The position numbers and the translations under genes are program-made. A stretch of 64,000 nucleotides of DNA, from positions 7,465,118 to 7,529,117 of the forward strand of contig NZ_QXHD01000004.1 in the NCBI RefSeq assembly GCF_011009555.1, given 5' to 3'. This document shows positions 17,844-26,840 of this stretch, one piece after another (within the stretch, counting starts at the first letter, position 1; each line of letters opens with the position of its first letter). The DNA comes from Adonisia turfae CCMR0081. GTDB taxonomy: Bacteria > Cyanobacteriota > Cyanobacteriia > Phormidesmidales > Phormidesmidaceae. A model generated the notes under the pieces. That model was not told the origin of the DNA and ran no database searches. It saw only the letters and a list, made by a program, of their open reading frames with translations.

Positions 17844-18469
17844 TCGCTAAGCTTAGTCACCGCCAGCCGTAGCCCTAACAAAATTAATAACGCTCCCGTT
17901 ACCCGCTCTAACCAGTGAGATACATCCATTAACAGCTGTTTTACCCATCGCTGAGAAATTAATAATGCTAGTAAAGAGAACCAAACAAGGGATTGTAATG
18001 CCACGGTGCCACCATAAAGAGCCTGGGCTGCGAATGGTGTTTCTGGCTGCACAATTTGAGTGAATAGGGCTAAGAAAAACAGTGTAGCTTTGGGGTTTAG
18101 TAAATTGCCAAACAACCCCAATCGAAAAGCAGCAAATGCACTGACAATCCGTCGATTATCTTGTAGAGATTCGGTTCTGACAGGTTTGGCCTGTAGAGAT
18201 TTGATGCCCAGGTAAATTAGATACCCAGCCCCCAGCAGCTTGAGCCCATTGAATAACAAAATGGATTGGGAAATCAGCGCGCCAATGCCAACCAAACAGT
18301 ATGTGGCGTGAATAGTATTCCCCAAACCAATACCCACTGCCGTATACACGCCAGCTCGCCGCGAATAGGCTAAGCTACTCCGCAATGTCAGCGCAAAATC
18401 GGGTCCAGGGGTGATAACAGCCACCAAACCCATAATAAATACCGTTAACCATCCAGCCCAAAATGTCAT
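17840..18469 (-). CDS. LysE/RhtB-family amino acid exporter
   Basis: 209 residues, six predicted membrane helices, standard for the family. The N-terminal signature GLVAVITPGPDFALTLRSS with GVYTAVGIGLGN is characteristic. Members export amino acids such as lysine, threonine or homoserine lactone by proton antiport. The exact substrate cannot be read from sequence. It is convergent with the glycosyltransferase, the two genes sharing a 4-base TTAG that supplies both stop codons, with no room for a terminator between them. The ATG at 18469 is the first Met and starts a typical first helix. Confidence 0.92.
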   Translation of the reverse strand: MTFWAGWLTVFIMGLVAVITPGPDFALTLRSSLAYSRRAGVYTAVGIGLGNTIHATYCLVGIGALISQSILLFNGLKLLGAGYLIYLGIKSLQAKPVRTESLQDNRRIVSAFAAFRLGLFGNLLNPKATLFFLALFTQIVQPETPFAAQALYGGTVALQSLVWFSLLALLISQRWVKQLLMDVSHWLERVTGALLILLGLRLAVTKLSD

Positions 18470-18545
18470 AAGTCTAGCCTAAATCTCATCAGATATAGCT
18501 TAGGCCAGAGCAACTGCGTTTGCAGAGTAAATCAACACCAACTGC

Positions 18546-19751
18546 CTAGTCAATAGATTGTATATCAAAGACCCCGAAGTCATTTAGGGCCTCGTACTGG
18601 GCATCTGATAAAAATATATATCCAGAGAGGGTATCGTATTGGTCTTTCAACTGATAGAACCTTCCCTCTAAATTTTCCCTAGCAGTAGTCGTTGCGACAA
18701 ATAAAACGATGTCCGAAATTGACGCCCATTCATTATCTGCCTGGAAGGATTTGCTATAGCGATTACCATTCACATCAAATGAATACCGTTCAGTTTGAGA
18801 CACCTCATCATAGACAAGCTCAAAATTAGAAGGCTGAAACGCTCCGCGTGAGATGTCTGCTAAGGCTAGCGTTAGTTCTTGATATAGCCCATCACCTTCA
18901 CCCGACAGACTAAAAATGTTGTAAATCACATCATCAAACACACTGAGAATTTGACCACTGTGCGTAACATAGTTTTGAGCCAGACGGCCTTTACCAAGCG
19001 CGATTTGTTCATCATTCAAATGGCTTAGAACACCAGTTGTTTCTAGCGAGTCTACTATTTTGCCAACGACTTCACTACGTAAACCAGGTTGCTCACTGTA
19101 TAAACTACTGTCGCTAAAGGCAATGTGGTTTCTGTCAAAGAAATTCGCTTTTTGGTCTTCGGTGAGAGCAATAAATCCTAGCCGATTGTCATTAGACTCA
19201 AGCGTTCTTACATCTGTAAATACCCTTGGGTCGAATGATGGACCAATCGTATAGAGGCGATAGGGAGAGTTTTGATCACGTAAAACCTGATTAAAGAAGG
19301 CAGACAATTCTTCAAAGTAGATATCATAGTCACCTTTTATCTCTTCGAGCAGAGCATACACACCAGCCTGTTGATAGGTACGATTGATAAACTTAACTGA
19401 GATCGCTAGCTCGCAGTGAAATCGGCAATCGTCGGCCCACAACGGTACCACGTCATCTAGTTCCTCTTTAATGTCTTCGCCGTCCACTGAAACCAAAGTC
19501 CCATGGGCAATAAAAGGGCCAGACACACTAAAGTAGCTGGCTCCTTCAACTGCGTCTACTACTTGAAAGGTACCGAAATCGTTCTCTAGGATATCTACCC
19601 CGTTCAGCATTTGGGCAACATCCTCATAGACTCGCGGCAAATACAGCTGAGGATGGGCAGGGTATTCATCCATATTCAACAGAGTTGCTTGGTCGATATA
19701 GTTAAAGAACTCAATCTCACTAGTGATTTGTTCTGTTTCTAATGCAGCCAA
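18546..19751 (-). CDS. Hypothetical protein, probably N-terminally truncated by IS
   Basis: I do not recognise this family. The 401 residues are acidic and soluble, with no membrane segment or repeats, and only three Cys/His-rich residues in a short stretch (DDCRFHCEL). The reading frame has no ATG near its 5' end. It begins with a TTG at 19751 but stays open upstream (SQTNLLAALE) right to the terminal repeat of the insertion element at 19772, and even to the transposase stop. The simplest reading is that the true 5' end was removed by the insertion. The first internal Met is residue 27 (MDEYPAHPQL). Whether it is still expressed is unknown. Confidence 0.55.
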   Translation of the reverse strand: MAALETEQITSEIEFFNYIDQATLLNMDEYPAHPQLYLPRVYEDVAQMLNGVDILENDFGTFQVVDAVEGASYFSVSGPFIAHGTLVSVDGEDIKEELDDVVPLWADDCRFHCELAISVKFINRTYQQAGVYALLEEIKGDYDIYFEELSAFFNQVLRDQNSPYRLYTIGPSFDPRVFTDVRTLESNDNRLGFIALTEDQKANFFDRNHIAFSDSSLYSEQPGLRSEVVGKIVDSLETTGVLSHLNDEQIALGKGRLAQNYVTHSGQILSVFDDVIYNIFSLSGEGDGLYQELTLALADISRGAFQPSNFELVYDEVSQTERYSFDVNGNRYSKSFQADNEWASISDIVLFVATTTARENLEGRFYQLKDQYDTLSGYIFLSDAQYEALNDFGVFDIQSID

Positions 19752-19771
19752 AAGATTTGTTTGAGACTCAG

Positions 19772-20840
19772 GGGCTTTGGTGCGTGAATATTCTGTCAGA
19801 CAGATCAGTCCTTTAGGAGGTCGATCTTAGCCTTCAACAGGGTAGCTGTCCGGCATCCCCAAGTGAGTGAACTGGTTGATAATTGAACATTCCAACAGTA
19901 ATTCTGTCGTTTGATTCTCAATACATCGTGCAGACACGTCACCTGTGAAAATGGTTTTGAGTCGATACATCATGGTTTCACTCAAAGACCGTCGATGATA
20001 GTTAATCTCTTCTTTCCAGGTAGACCGTCCCTTTTTGCGAATAGCTCGTAGGTTTTCGTCGCGCGGATGAGGGTCCCCCTTGCGATTGCCATGGAACCAA
20101 ATTTTGGCATCCTTCCGGGGAGGAATGGCTGCGGTTGCTTCGCGCTCATCAATGGCATCGTAGCAATAGGTGCGGTCGTAGGCCCCATCGGCACTCACTT
20201 GGTCAATATCGTCTGGAATTTGGTCCAATAGATCTGGCAACACCTCGCCATCACTCATTGAATTTGAGGTGACGACGGCAGCCAGAATCTCTCCGGTGTG
20301 CTCATCGACCCCCAAATGTAGTTTGAGCCAGGTACGACGTTTACTCACCCCGTGCTGACGGGTTTTCCATTCCCCTTCTCCATACACTTTAATACCCGTA
20401 CTATCGACCACCACATGACGACCACCGGATGCAGGCTTAGTCGGTACGTCAATCGTTAGCGTCTTTTGGCGACGCGACAGGGTTGTATGCACCGGTAACT
20501 CGACCGATACTCCCATCAGCTCGAAGATAGACCCCGCAAAGCCAATTGTTTGACGTAAGGCCAGCCCATAAATCACTTTGAAGGTCAATAACGTTTGAAT
20601 GGCTAAGTCACTGTACTCCTTGGAGGCTCCAGGTTTCTCTGTCTTTTGAGTGGTTTTCCACCCGGCAATCACCTCATCACTCAGCCATAAGGTCAGACTT
20701 CCTCGCTTCACCAAGGCGGCGTTATACTCAGACCAGTTGCGGAGTTTGTAGGGGCGTTTCATCGGTACCGTGTTTGTGTGGTAACTGCACTTTACCGGCT
20801 TCTATGGCTCCGCAGCTACCTTATTCACGCACCAAAGCCC
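19772..20840 (-). mobile_element. IS5-family insertion sequence
   Basis: Perfect 19-bp inverted ends, GGGCTTTGGTGCGTGAATA at 19772-19790 and its complement at 20822-20840, enclose one transposase gene. The ends start with GGCTTTG, like those of the IS903 group of the IS5 family. The flanks (AGACTCAG on the left, TTTTGAAC on the right) show no target duplication of 9 or any other length. This suggests a deletion or recombination after insertion. Confidence 0.9.
19827..20762 (-). CDS. IS5-family transposase
   Basis: 311 residues, full length and uninterrupted. A DDE catalytic core is visible: the first Asp in HVVVDSTGIKVYGEGEW, the second in DQVSADGAYDR, and the Glu in YHRRSLSETMMYRLK. The N-terminal part, with KVIYGLALRQTIGFAGSIFE and HTTLSRRQKTL, matches the IS5/IS903 pattern. 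The gene fills most of the element between the 19-bp inverted ends, so the copy could still be mobile. The ATG at 20762 is the natural start. Confidence 0.95.
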   Translation of the reverse strand: MKRPYKLRNWSEYNAALVKRGSLTLWLSDEVIAGWKTTQKTEKPGASKEYSDLAIQTLLTFKVIYGLALRQTIGFAGSIFELMGVSVELPVHTTLSRRQKTLTIDVPTKPASGGRHVVVDSTGIKVYGEGEWKTRQHGVSKRRTWLKLHLGVDEHTGEILAAVVTSNSMSDGEVLPDLLDQIPDDIDQVSADGAYDRTYCYDAIDEREATAAIPPRKDAKIWFHGNRKGDPHPRDENLRAIRKKGRSTWKEEINYHRRSLSETMMYRLKTIFTGDVSARCIENQTTELLLECSIINQFTHLGMPDSYPVEG

Positions 20841-21040
20841 TTTTGAACTCCTAAGGCAAATCCAGAATATGCTTCCCAATAGATCGTTTGTTTATCGACA
20901 CTAACTGGCTCAAACAACTGATTTCTCATATTAAACCAATCAAATTTCTCAAAATGTATTGTGTGGCTTCTAATCAAAGACTGACTGAATATCTCATCAA
21001 TCACTTCCAAAGTAATAACGCAATCATCAAAATATAGTCT
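20841..21040 (-). pseudogene. Orphan coding fragment between intron tail and IS
   Basis: On the minus strand an open frame runs from the end of the intron-like tail to the insertion element: LYFDDCVITLEVIDEIF, then WFNMRNQLFEPVSVDK, ending EAYSGFALGVQ at the IS boundary. It has no ATG at its 5' side and is cut at its 3' side. The aromatic/acidic composition looks like real protein. I do not recognise it. It may or may not be part of the same original gene as the 401-residue protein across the IS. Confidence 0.45.
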
Positions 21041-21120
21041 GTCGGGTAAAGCGATAGGTTTTATCTATAGCCTACCCCTCCTCCCCTCAGAACCGTGCAT
21101 ACAGCTTGCACTGTACAAAG
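21041..21120 (-). mobile_element. Relic of a group II intron 3' end (domains V-VI)
   Basis: Minus-strand GCACGGTTCTGAGGGGAGG is typical of the 3' half of domain V and the following linker of bacterial group II introns. It is followed by a domain VI-like hairpin (stems GGGTA/TACCC and ATAG/CTAT around an A-rich loop) and the end CCCGAC. The 5' half of domain V is damaged (GTACAGTGCA instead of a GAGCCGTGTGCA-like strand), and no intron body or reverse transcriptase lies upstream. This is a decayed tail, judged by eye. Confidence 0.5.
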
Positions 21121-21156
21121 CTTAATCAAAATCGATACTTCAGTGATGCTTCACTA

Positions 21157-21558
21157 CCTATTTACATGGTTTTGCCAAAGGCACCAAAGCTAACAGACAC
21201 GGTCGCGAATGGATCAGCTCCATGGACATTGATGACACTCAATGGATTGCTGAACCAGCAGCGCACATCACCAAGAATCTATCCAGGAAAATGCTTACAC
21301 TGCTAGATCAGAATTTTCAGGGTGGTAGAGGCGAGCGACAAAGGCTGGTGGTGGGTTGGGATGGTGGGGTACGATCTCACTGAACTGCTACCGGATAAGC
21401 ACTTAGGTGTAGTGGGTAAGGCGGTGGGTTGAGGGAGCTTTGCGATCTCCCAACTCCACAATCAATTGAATTTCACCTTGAAGGACCATGATGCATATCA
21501 GAAAAGCTTAGAGCAGTTGGTCAGGGATTTGAAGGCGTCTTTGGCAGCTAAGGGATGA
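21157..21558 (+). pseudogene. Frameshifted gene remnant, unknown function
   Basis: Plus-strand pieces read as one protein across a frameshift and an in-frame stop. Piece 1 has NRHGREWISSMDIDDTQWIA and AAHITKNLSRKM. After a shift near 21310-21320, piece 2 has EASDKGWWWVG, DLTELLPDKHLGVVGKAVG, then a TGA (probably once TGG). Piece 3 continues GSFAISQLHNQLNFTLKDHD and ends LVRDLKASLAAKG with a stop at about 21556. I do not recognise the family. It lies beside the intron relic and IS, consistent with a decaying island. Confidence 0.5.
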
Positions 21559-21822
21559 TGTGTATGCTTCCTAAAATGGCCAGCAAACCGCCAATGTCAA
21601 TTTTTGGTGAAGATTAAACCACACAACCCTCTAGAGAAATCGTGAATCTCCTGATGTCTACAGTTAGAAGATCACACTACGATGGGTATAAATATCGGCA
21701 ATCAAAATATCCCCACGTAAGGTAGGGATGACTATAGATACGCTCCCACATCTATGTCATCCCTTGAGTTAATGGCGTCTTTATTTATGTTTCAGTCGTT
21801 AGGCACTTGGAGATTTTATAAT

Positions 21823-22578
21823 ATGCGTAACAGCTTTAGGCTGCTTCTGGGCTGCCCAATCATTGCAATACTAGTCGGAACAGGTAATGCTCAGGCAGGA
21901 ACAATCATACTAGATGACTTTTCAGTCACACAAGATGTTGGACTTCTAGATATTTCTGGGTTTATACCCTCTAGCAGTCAGACTGGTCCTAGTAGCAGTA
22001 TTTTAGGTGAATTTCGGGATCTAGAAGCATTAGGAAATGCAGACAATTTTCTGGAAACCCGCTTAAGAGTAGATAATGGTGCACTCAGTTTTAGTAATAA
22101 TGTAGGCACTCTTGGAGCTGGGTTAATTGTTTGGGATGGTAATGACAATCCGACTACAGTTGATTCAACAGGCTTAGGTGGGATTGACATTACCCAAAGT
22201 GGGGGTATGGGCCTAGACGGGATTTTTCTAGATATTCTCTCCGCTGATCTTGCTGGCTTAGAGCTTGCGTTTACAGTCTATGACACCAATAACAATACCT
22301 CAAGCCTTGCCCAGCTGTTTGACACACCTGTTTCCAGCTCCTCTCCCTTAACCGCAGGATTCCTCTTTTCTGACTTTGTTGGCAATGCTGATTTCACCAA
22401 TGTGGGTGCCATTGAGCTAGCGATTGCCGGTCCTGAAGAAATCGATGCTACCATTGATTTGATTGAGATTGGCCCATCTGAATCAGCTGATGTACCAGAG
22501 CCCACGGTCTCTCTCTTTGCCTTAGTAGGAATCTCTATGCTTGGCGGCAACTCCCTTAAGCGCAAGACTCAGCAATAA
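21823..22578 (+). CDS. PEP-CTERM surface protein
   Basis: A secreted protein of about 251 residues. An upstream ATG (21754) is open, but the ATG at 21823 starts a normal signal peptide (MRNSFRLLLGC..., cleaved after AQA). The mature part is rich in Gly, Asn, Asp and Ser and looks beta-stranded, with no known catalytic motif. The C-terminus has the sorting signal: VPEPTVSLFALVGISML followed by the basic end KRKTQQ. Such signals are processed by exosortase, and a gene for one lies at 40.5 kb. A surface or matrix role is inferred. A strong hairpin follows, separating it from the convergent CHAT gene. Confidence 0.88.
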   Translation: MRNSFRLLLGCPIIAILVGTGNAQAGTIILDDFSVTQDVGLLDISGFIPSSSQTGPSSSILGEFRDLEALGNADNFLETRLRVDNGALSFSNNVGTLGAGLIVWDGNDNPTTVDSTGLGGIDITQSGGMGLDGIFLDILSADLAGLELAFTVYDTNNNTSSLAQLFDTPVSSSSPLTAGFLFSDFVGNADFTNVGAIELAIAGPEEIDATIDLIEIGPSESADVPEPTVSLFALVGISMLGGNSLKRKTQQ

Positions 22579-22669
22579 CCGTCAATCATTGCCCAGTCGA
22601 ATCTTTTGCAAGAATGACGCGATCGGGACCCTATTGTATTGGGTGTCTCGTAGGTGAATGAATATTGGT

Positions 22670-22713
22670 AAAGCCACCTCTGGTGCTCAATGCTTCAGGG
22701 GTGGCTTTGCTTT
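22670..22713 (+). terminator. Hairpin terminator between convergent genes
   Basis: The stem AAAGCCACCTCTG (22670-22682) pairs with CAGGGGTGGCTTT (22696-22708), 13 bp with one G-U pair, followed by GCTTT. It probably ends the PEP-CTERM transcript and may act on the convergent CHAT gene too. Confidence 0.75.
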
Positions 22714-22874
22714 GTGACAGATGGGAATGCAGAATATTGATAATGAAACAAATACAGTAGCCCTCGACCAGTTCAGCGAGGCGCGCGATCGGGGGGTGGG
22801 GATCCCATTATTGAAGCCACATTTAAGCCATGGATTTTTCGAAGCTTGAAAAGCATTGTTAATCAAGGCATTTC

Positions 22875-25800
22875 TTACCAGGGACTGCCAATGGTGGTGA
22901 AAGAGGCCCAAAAATAGGGGTGAGAAAAGAGGCGACTGTCGATGCTGGCGATGTCATCTGGCAACGACAGGGTCCCGCCTGACCAACTTAGCTCACCGTT
23001 TTCTACGGTAATGTCGCCGTTGAGCATGGCTAACTGTGCCTGGCGTAGGGCTTCGGCCTTGATAGGCTCGGTTTGTAGGCTGGTATAAAACTGGGTCATT
23101 AGCCCTGCGGTGCCGACATCGTCCACTTTCCAAAGACTGGCGATGGCTGTTTTCACACCAGCTTGTACGGCTAGACCAGCAAAACCTAGTTCAGCTTCTT
23201 CATTGCCCAGGGCGGTGCGGCAGGCGCTCAGGACCATCAGCTCTACAGCCGGGTTGTTTAGGCCCAGGGAGCGTACCTGATCCAGGGTGAGTCGCTGATC
23301 CCAAAATTGGATGTAGGAATTGTCGAGACTGCCTGTTTTGAACTCACCATGGGTGGCTAAGTGCACGATACCGTAAGGTTTACGGGCTCGATTGGCTACC
23401 AATGAATCGGGGGTAAAGGTTTCATTAATAACAAAATCACCGGGCCACAGTTGTTCGGCAATGGTGCTGAGCTCAATGGGGACTGCCGGCAGTTCAGGCT
23501 GATCGGCAAATTTGGCAGCTCCCATGGCTAAGACTTCGGCTTTGCGTACATCTACATAGCGTAGATCGGTGAGGCTAACGCTGGGCATCAGACCCACACT
23601 ATAGCGTTCGATCAGAAACTGTTCCCCATCATGGAGGGCGGATACGGGCAGCGATCGCAACCCCGGCGGCATCACAAAGGCTAGATTGGTAATCCCCCGG
23701 CGGGTTAATGCCTCTTCCAGGGGCTCAATTATCCACCTATGGAGCTGTTGAGCTGAGCTAAGATAGGTGCGTGTCCGTACCCGACCAGGGTTGACAACAT
23801 GATTGCGGAAGCGGTCAGCGGTTTTCTGGACTTCTTCCTGTGGGACTGGCAGCGTTCTTAAAATGGGTGGGCCATCGGGGGTGATGACCACCAGCTCTAG
23901 CACATCAGTAGACTGGATTTCCTGATCTGCCTTTGGCAATACGTCAGAATAATTACCCGTCGAGTCCGCTGGGACAAAAGAAATATAGATAATGGCTGGA
24001 GGTTTGCCCGTTTTCTCGGCAATGAGGGATAGCTCCATCTGCACCTGGGGCAGATTGGGCACGGTCAATTCGTCTGTTTCTAAGTTGAGATACTCTCGAA
24101 ATTCGTCGGTATAGTTGTTCTCATTGCGCAAAATCGCTTGCTGTACCCCAGACAGCAGCTGGGGATCCACAGCAATTAAGGTCCCTGGATCATCTTCCTT
24201 AAATACATCGGGGCCAGGACGGTCAGTCTTGCAGTCCACGGTACAGGCATCGACTTCCGGGAAATTGTCCCGGTCAGGTTCCTCAGTTTCTGGGTCTGGA
24301 TCGGGGTCCGGGTCCGGATCGGGGTCCGGGTCCGGCGGCGGCTCGACTGGAGCCTCTCCCGTTAAAATGGCAATGGCTCCTACTTGTACATCTTCTAAAA
24401 ATGACTGAGTTGGCTGTAGCTCACTATCTCTGGCAACGATGGCTCCAGCTGTACCATTCACCTCAGCATTACCAATGACAAAGGGGGTAACCCCGTTGCC
24501 GCCATGGGTGATTGTAACTTGGCCTGCACGACTCCGAACGCTACTCTCAATCGTTTCTCCTTCGCCTTCTCCACCTTCGTCAAAAAAGATACCTGATGCC
24601 CTAAACAATTCAGGTGTTGTAACGGTGACATTGTTGTTGGCGATCAAAGCATCAACTTGAATATCGTTGTCACTCAGTAGGGTCAGCCGATCGTTGACGT
24701 CGAGAAGCGTTGAGATGGAGATACCAACAGCGTTGTCTGTACTGTTCCCCGTAATCTCTAAAGACCCATTAAGAACATTCAGATCACCATCTATTAACAC
24801 GCCGACATCACTGGCACTCTCACCTGTGATGAAGACACCGTCACCGGTTCGAATAGATGAGTTGTCTCTTAATTGCACGCCATTGTCAGTACCAGAGATG
24901 CCTTCAAGGGTCACTGACCCACCTGAGAAGACTACTTCAGAAAACAGATCAACGGTTGAAATGCTAGTATTGCTATCTAAAGTAATAGCCGATGAATCTG
25001 CTCCAGCCAGGTTTGTGCTGTTGGCCTCGATAACAAGGTCGCCCCCCGCCGTGTTGATTTCGGTAAAGAGCCCGGCTGCCGCATTAGGACTACTGACCAC
25101 AACTTGACCATTGCCGGTATTGTCAGTGTCTGCTAGCAAATTAACATCAATGGGAGCACCAAAGGATAAGGGCGCAATACTAGCGTTGATAAAAATGCTG
25201 CCAGCCGCTTCTAGGTTGAGGGCGTTGGTCTGTCCACTTTCATTGGAAAAGTTGTCAAACAATAAATCACTGAGCAGCGTAATATTGCCTGCTTCGTTTC
25301 CTTCAGTGCCGGTTGTTACGGTGACGTCGCCATTTCTCAGAGCATTAACTAGCAGGTTGACGTTTAATCGGGCTGGGGAAGATAACGGACTAAAGGCCTC
25401 ACCTTCACTAAATTCGGTGGTGGGAAAATCTCCAATCTCCACATTGAAGGGGTCAATCAGCCAAAGTCCCGCTTGCCCTGCGGGTGCTGATACATCGGGG
25501 GTATAGTTACCCAGGGTCAACCCTTGACGACCGCTAGTTTCAATCAGGCCGCCATTCCCCCCATTAGGCCCCCCCAACGCTAAAAACTGCCCCAGGGCAT
25601 TGGTTGTCTGATCGCTCCAGATAATAATTTCACCACCATCGCCATTGACGGTGGCGCTGGCATCCAAGACGGAGTCGGCACTAACGTAGGTGATCTGGGC
25701 ATTGGGCAATGGTCCCCGTCCTTTATAGCTGCCGCCAATGCGAATAGCCCCACCACCATCGGGTCCGCTGACATTGAGAAGACTGTTGACGATGCCGATG

Positions 25801-26705
25801 GTGTCGCCTAGTACGGTAATATCGTCGGCATTAACAGTGCCGTTAACAATCGTTGTCCCCAGTGTATTGCCTGATGTATTAGAAATGGCCAGATCAGGAG
25901 AACTCACCAGGCGAACGTTGCCATCGGTGTCTAGTTCTAAACTATTGGCGACATCACCAGCGCCCGTTAATAGCTCGGGCAGGGTGAGGGGTGAGAATAA
26001 GCCATCGTCGCTGGGGGCAATGTCATAGCTAAGGATGGACCCATCTGGATTGAGGCGAATCAGCTGTGCTCCAGGGACAGATGCGATCGCAACCTCTCCA
26101 GCCGACACAGTGCCCGTGGAGATGACGGTGCCACCTGCCAAGGTGAGCGTGCCGTTTTCCCCCAGGTTGAGATCCGCTGCGTTAATCACAGAGCCAGGGG
26201 TACTAAACCGAAATACCAGACCCACAGGACCGCCCACTAAGCTGGCATAGTCAGGGGTACCCAAGACATCAAAGGTAGCGTCAGCAAAAGCTAAACCATC
26301 AGCGGTTGAGATGCTTAAATCACTGGGGAGCGCCAGCGTAGCATTTTCGCCAAAAATAACCCCCGCAGGATTTAGCAAAAAGAGATTGGCCGTACTACCA
26401 GTAATTGCTAGCTGACCGTTGATAACAGATGCATTCCCCCCGTTAATTCCCCCAATGATATTCACGACATTGGGTTGGGTAATAAAGTTGGCGGCTTCTG
26501 CGGCGGTTAACCCAAATTGCTCAAAGCTATGAAATAGGTTCTCTCCATCGTTAGAGGCAGTTCCTCCGGTGATTTGGTACTCACCGTCTACATTGGTAAC
26601 AGCTGTACCAGCTCCATTAGGCACAATAGACTGAGCCCAAACATGGCTCTCCCCCATCAACAGACTACCGATGATGAGGGCTGCACAAGTTTTGGTATGT
26701 GCCAT
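22875..26705 (-). CDS. Haemagglutinin-type secreted protein with CHAT protease domain
   Basis: 1276 residues. A signal peptide (1-24, ending VWA-QS) and a TPS secretion domain (about 27-170; NVVNIIGGINGGNASVING, ANLFLLNPAGVIFGENA) mark it as a two-partner-secretion exoprotein. A beta-helix-like region (about 170-785) has GxxT/N repeats. Then comes a linker of about eight Pro-Asp pairs (about 790-812). The C-terminal third carries a CHAT domain (about 970-1276), a caspase-like cysteine protease fold, with the probable dyad H in VHLATHGEF and C in LSACRTALG. GGAGG precedes the ATG by 8 bases. No TpsB pore gene is nearby. Surface display of a caspase-like protease is inferred. Confidence 0.93.
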   Translation of the reverse strand: MAHTKTCAALIIGSLLMGESHVWAQSIVPNGAGTAVTNVDGEYQITGGTASNDGENLFHSFEQFGLTAAEAANFITQPNVVNIIGGINGGNASVINGQLAITGSTANLFLLNPAGVIFGENATLALPSDLSISTADGLAFADATFDVLGTPDYASLVGGPVGLVFRFSTPGSVINAADLNLGENGTLTLAGGTVISTGTVSAGEVAIASVPGAQLIRLNPDGSILSYDIAPSDDGLFSPLTLPELLTGAGDVANSLELDTDGNVRLVSSPDLAISNTSGNTLGTTIVNGTVNADDITVLGDTIGIVNSLLNVSGPDGGGAIRIGGSYKGRGPLPNAQITYVSADSVLDASATVNGDGGEIIIWSDQTTNALGQFLALGGPNGGNGGLIETSGRQGLTLGNYTPDVSAPAGQAGLWLIDPFNVEIGDFPTTEFSEGEAFSPLSSPARLNVNLLVNALRNGDVTVTTGTEGNEAGNITLLSDLLFDNFSNESGQTNALNLEAAGSIFINASIAPLSFGAPIDVNLLADTDNTGNGQVVVSSPNAAAGLFTEINTAGGDLVIEANSTNLAGADSSAITLDSNTSISTVDLFSEVVFSGGSVTLEGISGTDNGVQLRDNSSIRTGDGVFITGESASDVGVLIDGDLNVLNGSLEITGNSTDNAVGISISTLLDVNDRLTLLSDNDIQVDALIANNNVTVTTPELFRASGIFFDEGGEGEGETIESSVRSRAGQVTITHGGNGVTPFVIGNAEVNGTAGAIVARDSELQPTQSFLEDVQVGAIAILTGEAPVEPPPDPDPDPDPDPDPDPETEEPDRDNFPEVDACTVDCKTDRPGPDVFKEDDPGTLIAVDPQLLSGVQQAILRNENNYTDEFREYLNLETDELTVPNLPQVQMELSLIAEKTGKPPAIIYISFVPADSTGNYSDVLPKADQEIQSTDVLELVVITPDGPPILRTLPVPQEEVQKTADRFRNHVVNPGRVRTRTYLSSAQQLHRWIIEPLEEALTRRGITNLAFVMPPGLRSLPVSALHDGEQFLIERYSVGLMPSVSLTDLRYVDVRKAEVLAMGAAKFADQPELPAVPIELSTIAEQLWPGDFVINETFTPDSLVANRARKPYGIVHLATHGEFKTGSLDNSYIQFWDQRLTLDQVRSLGLNNPAVELMVLSACRTALGNEEAELGFAGLAVQAGVKTAIASLWKVDDVGTAGLMTQFYTSLQTEPIKAEALRQAQLAMLNGDITVENGELSWSGGTLSLPDDIASIDSRLFSHPYFWASFTTIGSPW

Positions 26706-26840
26706 AGTTCACGCCTCCAGCTAGGCCATCTCACACCATGACAATCTTCGGCGCACTCCGGGATTTTACCGGAATGTCCCTGGTCAACTATATGAGGGCC
26801 TTGTGAACTTACGTGGTATCAATGTGAGGAACAAGGCTTT

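Noticed and set aside
24290-24350. Regular hexamer repeats resembling a repeat array
   Set aside because: They encode Pro-Asp pairs inside an open frame. There are no spacers, so it is not a CRISPR.
24115-26250. Long frames on the plus strand opposite the CHAT gene
   Set aside because: They mirror the GC-rich codons of the real gene and lack ribosome sites or family features. The minus strand has a signal peptide and known domains over the same bases.
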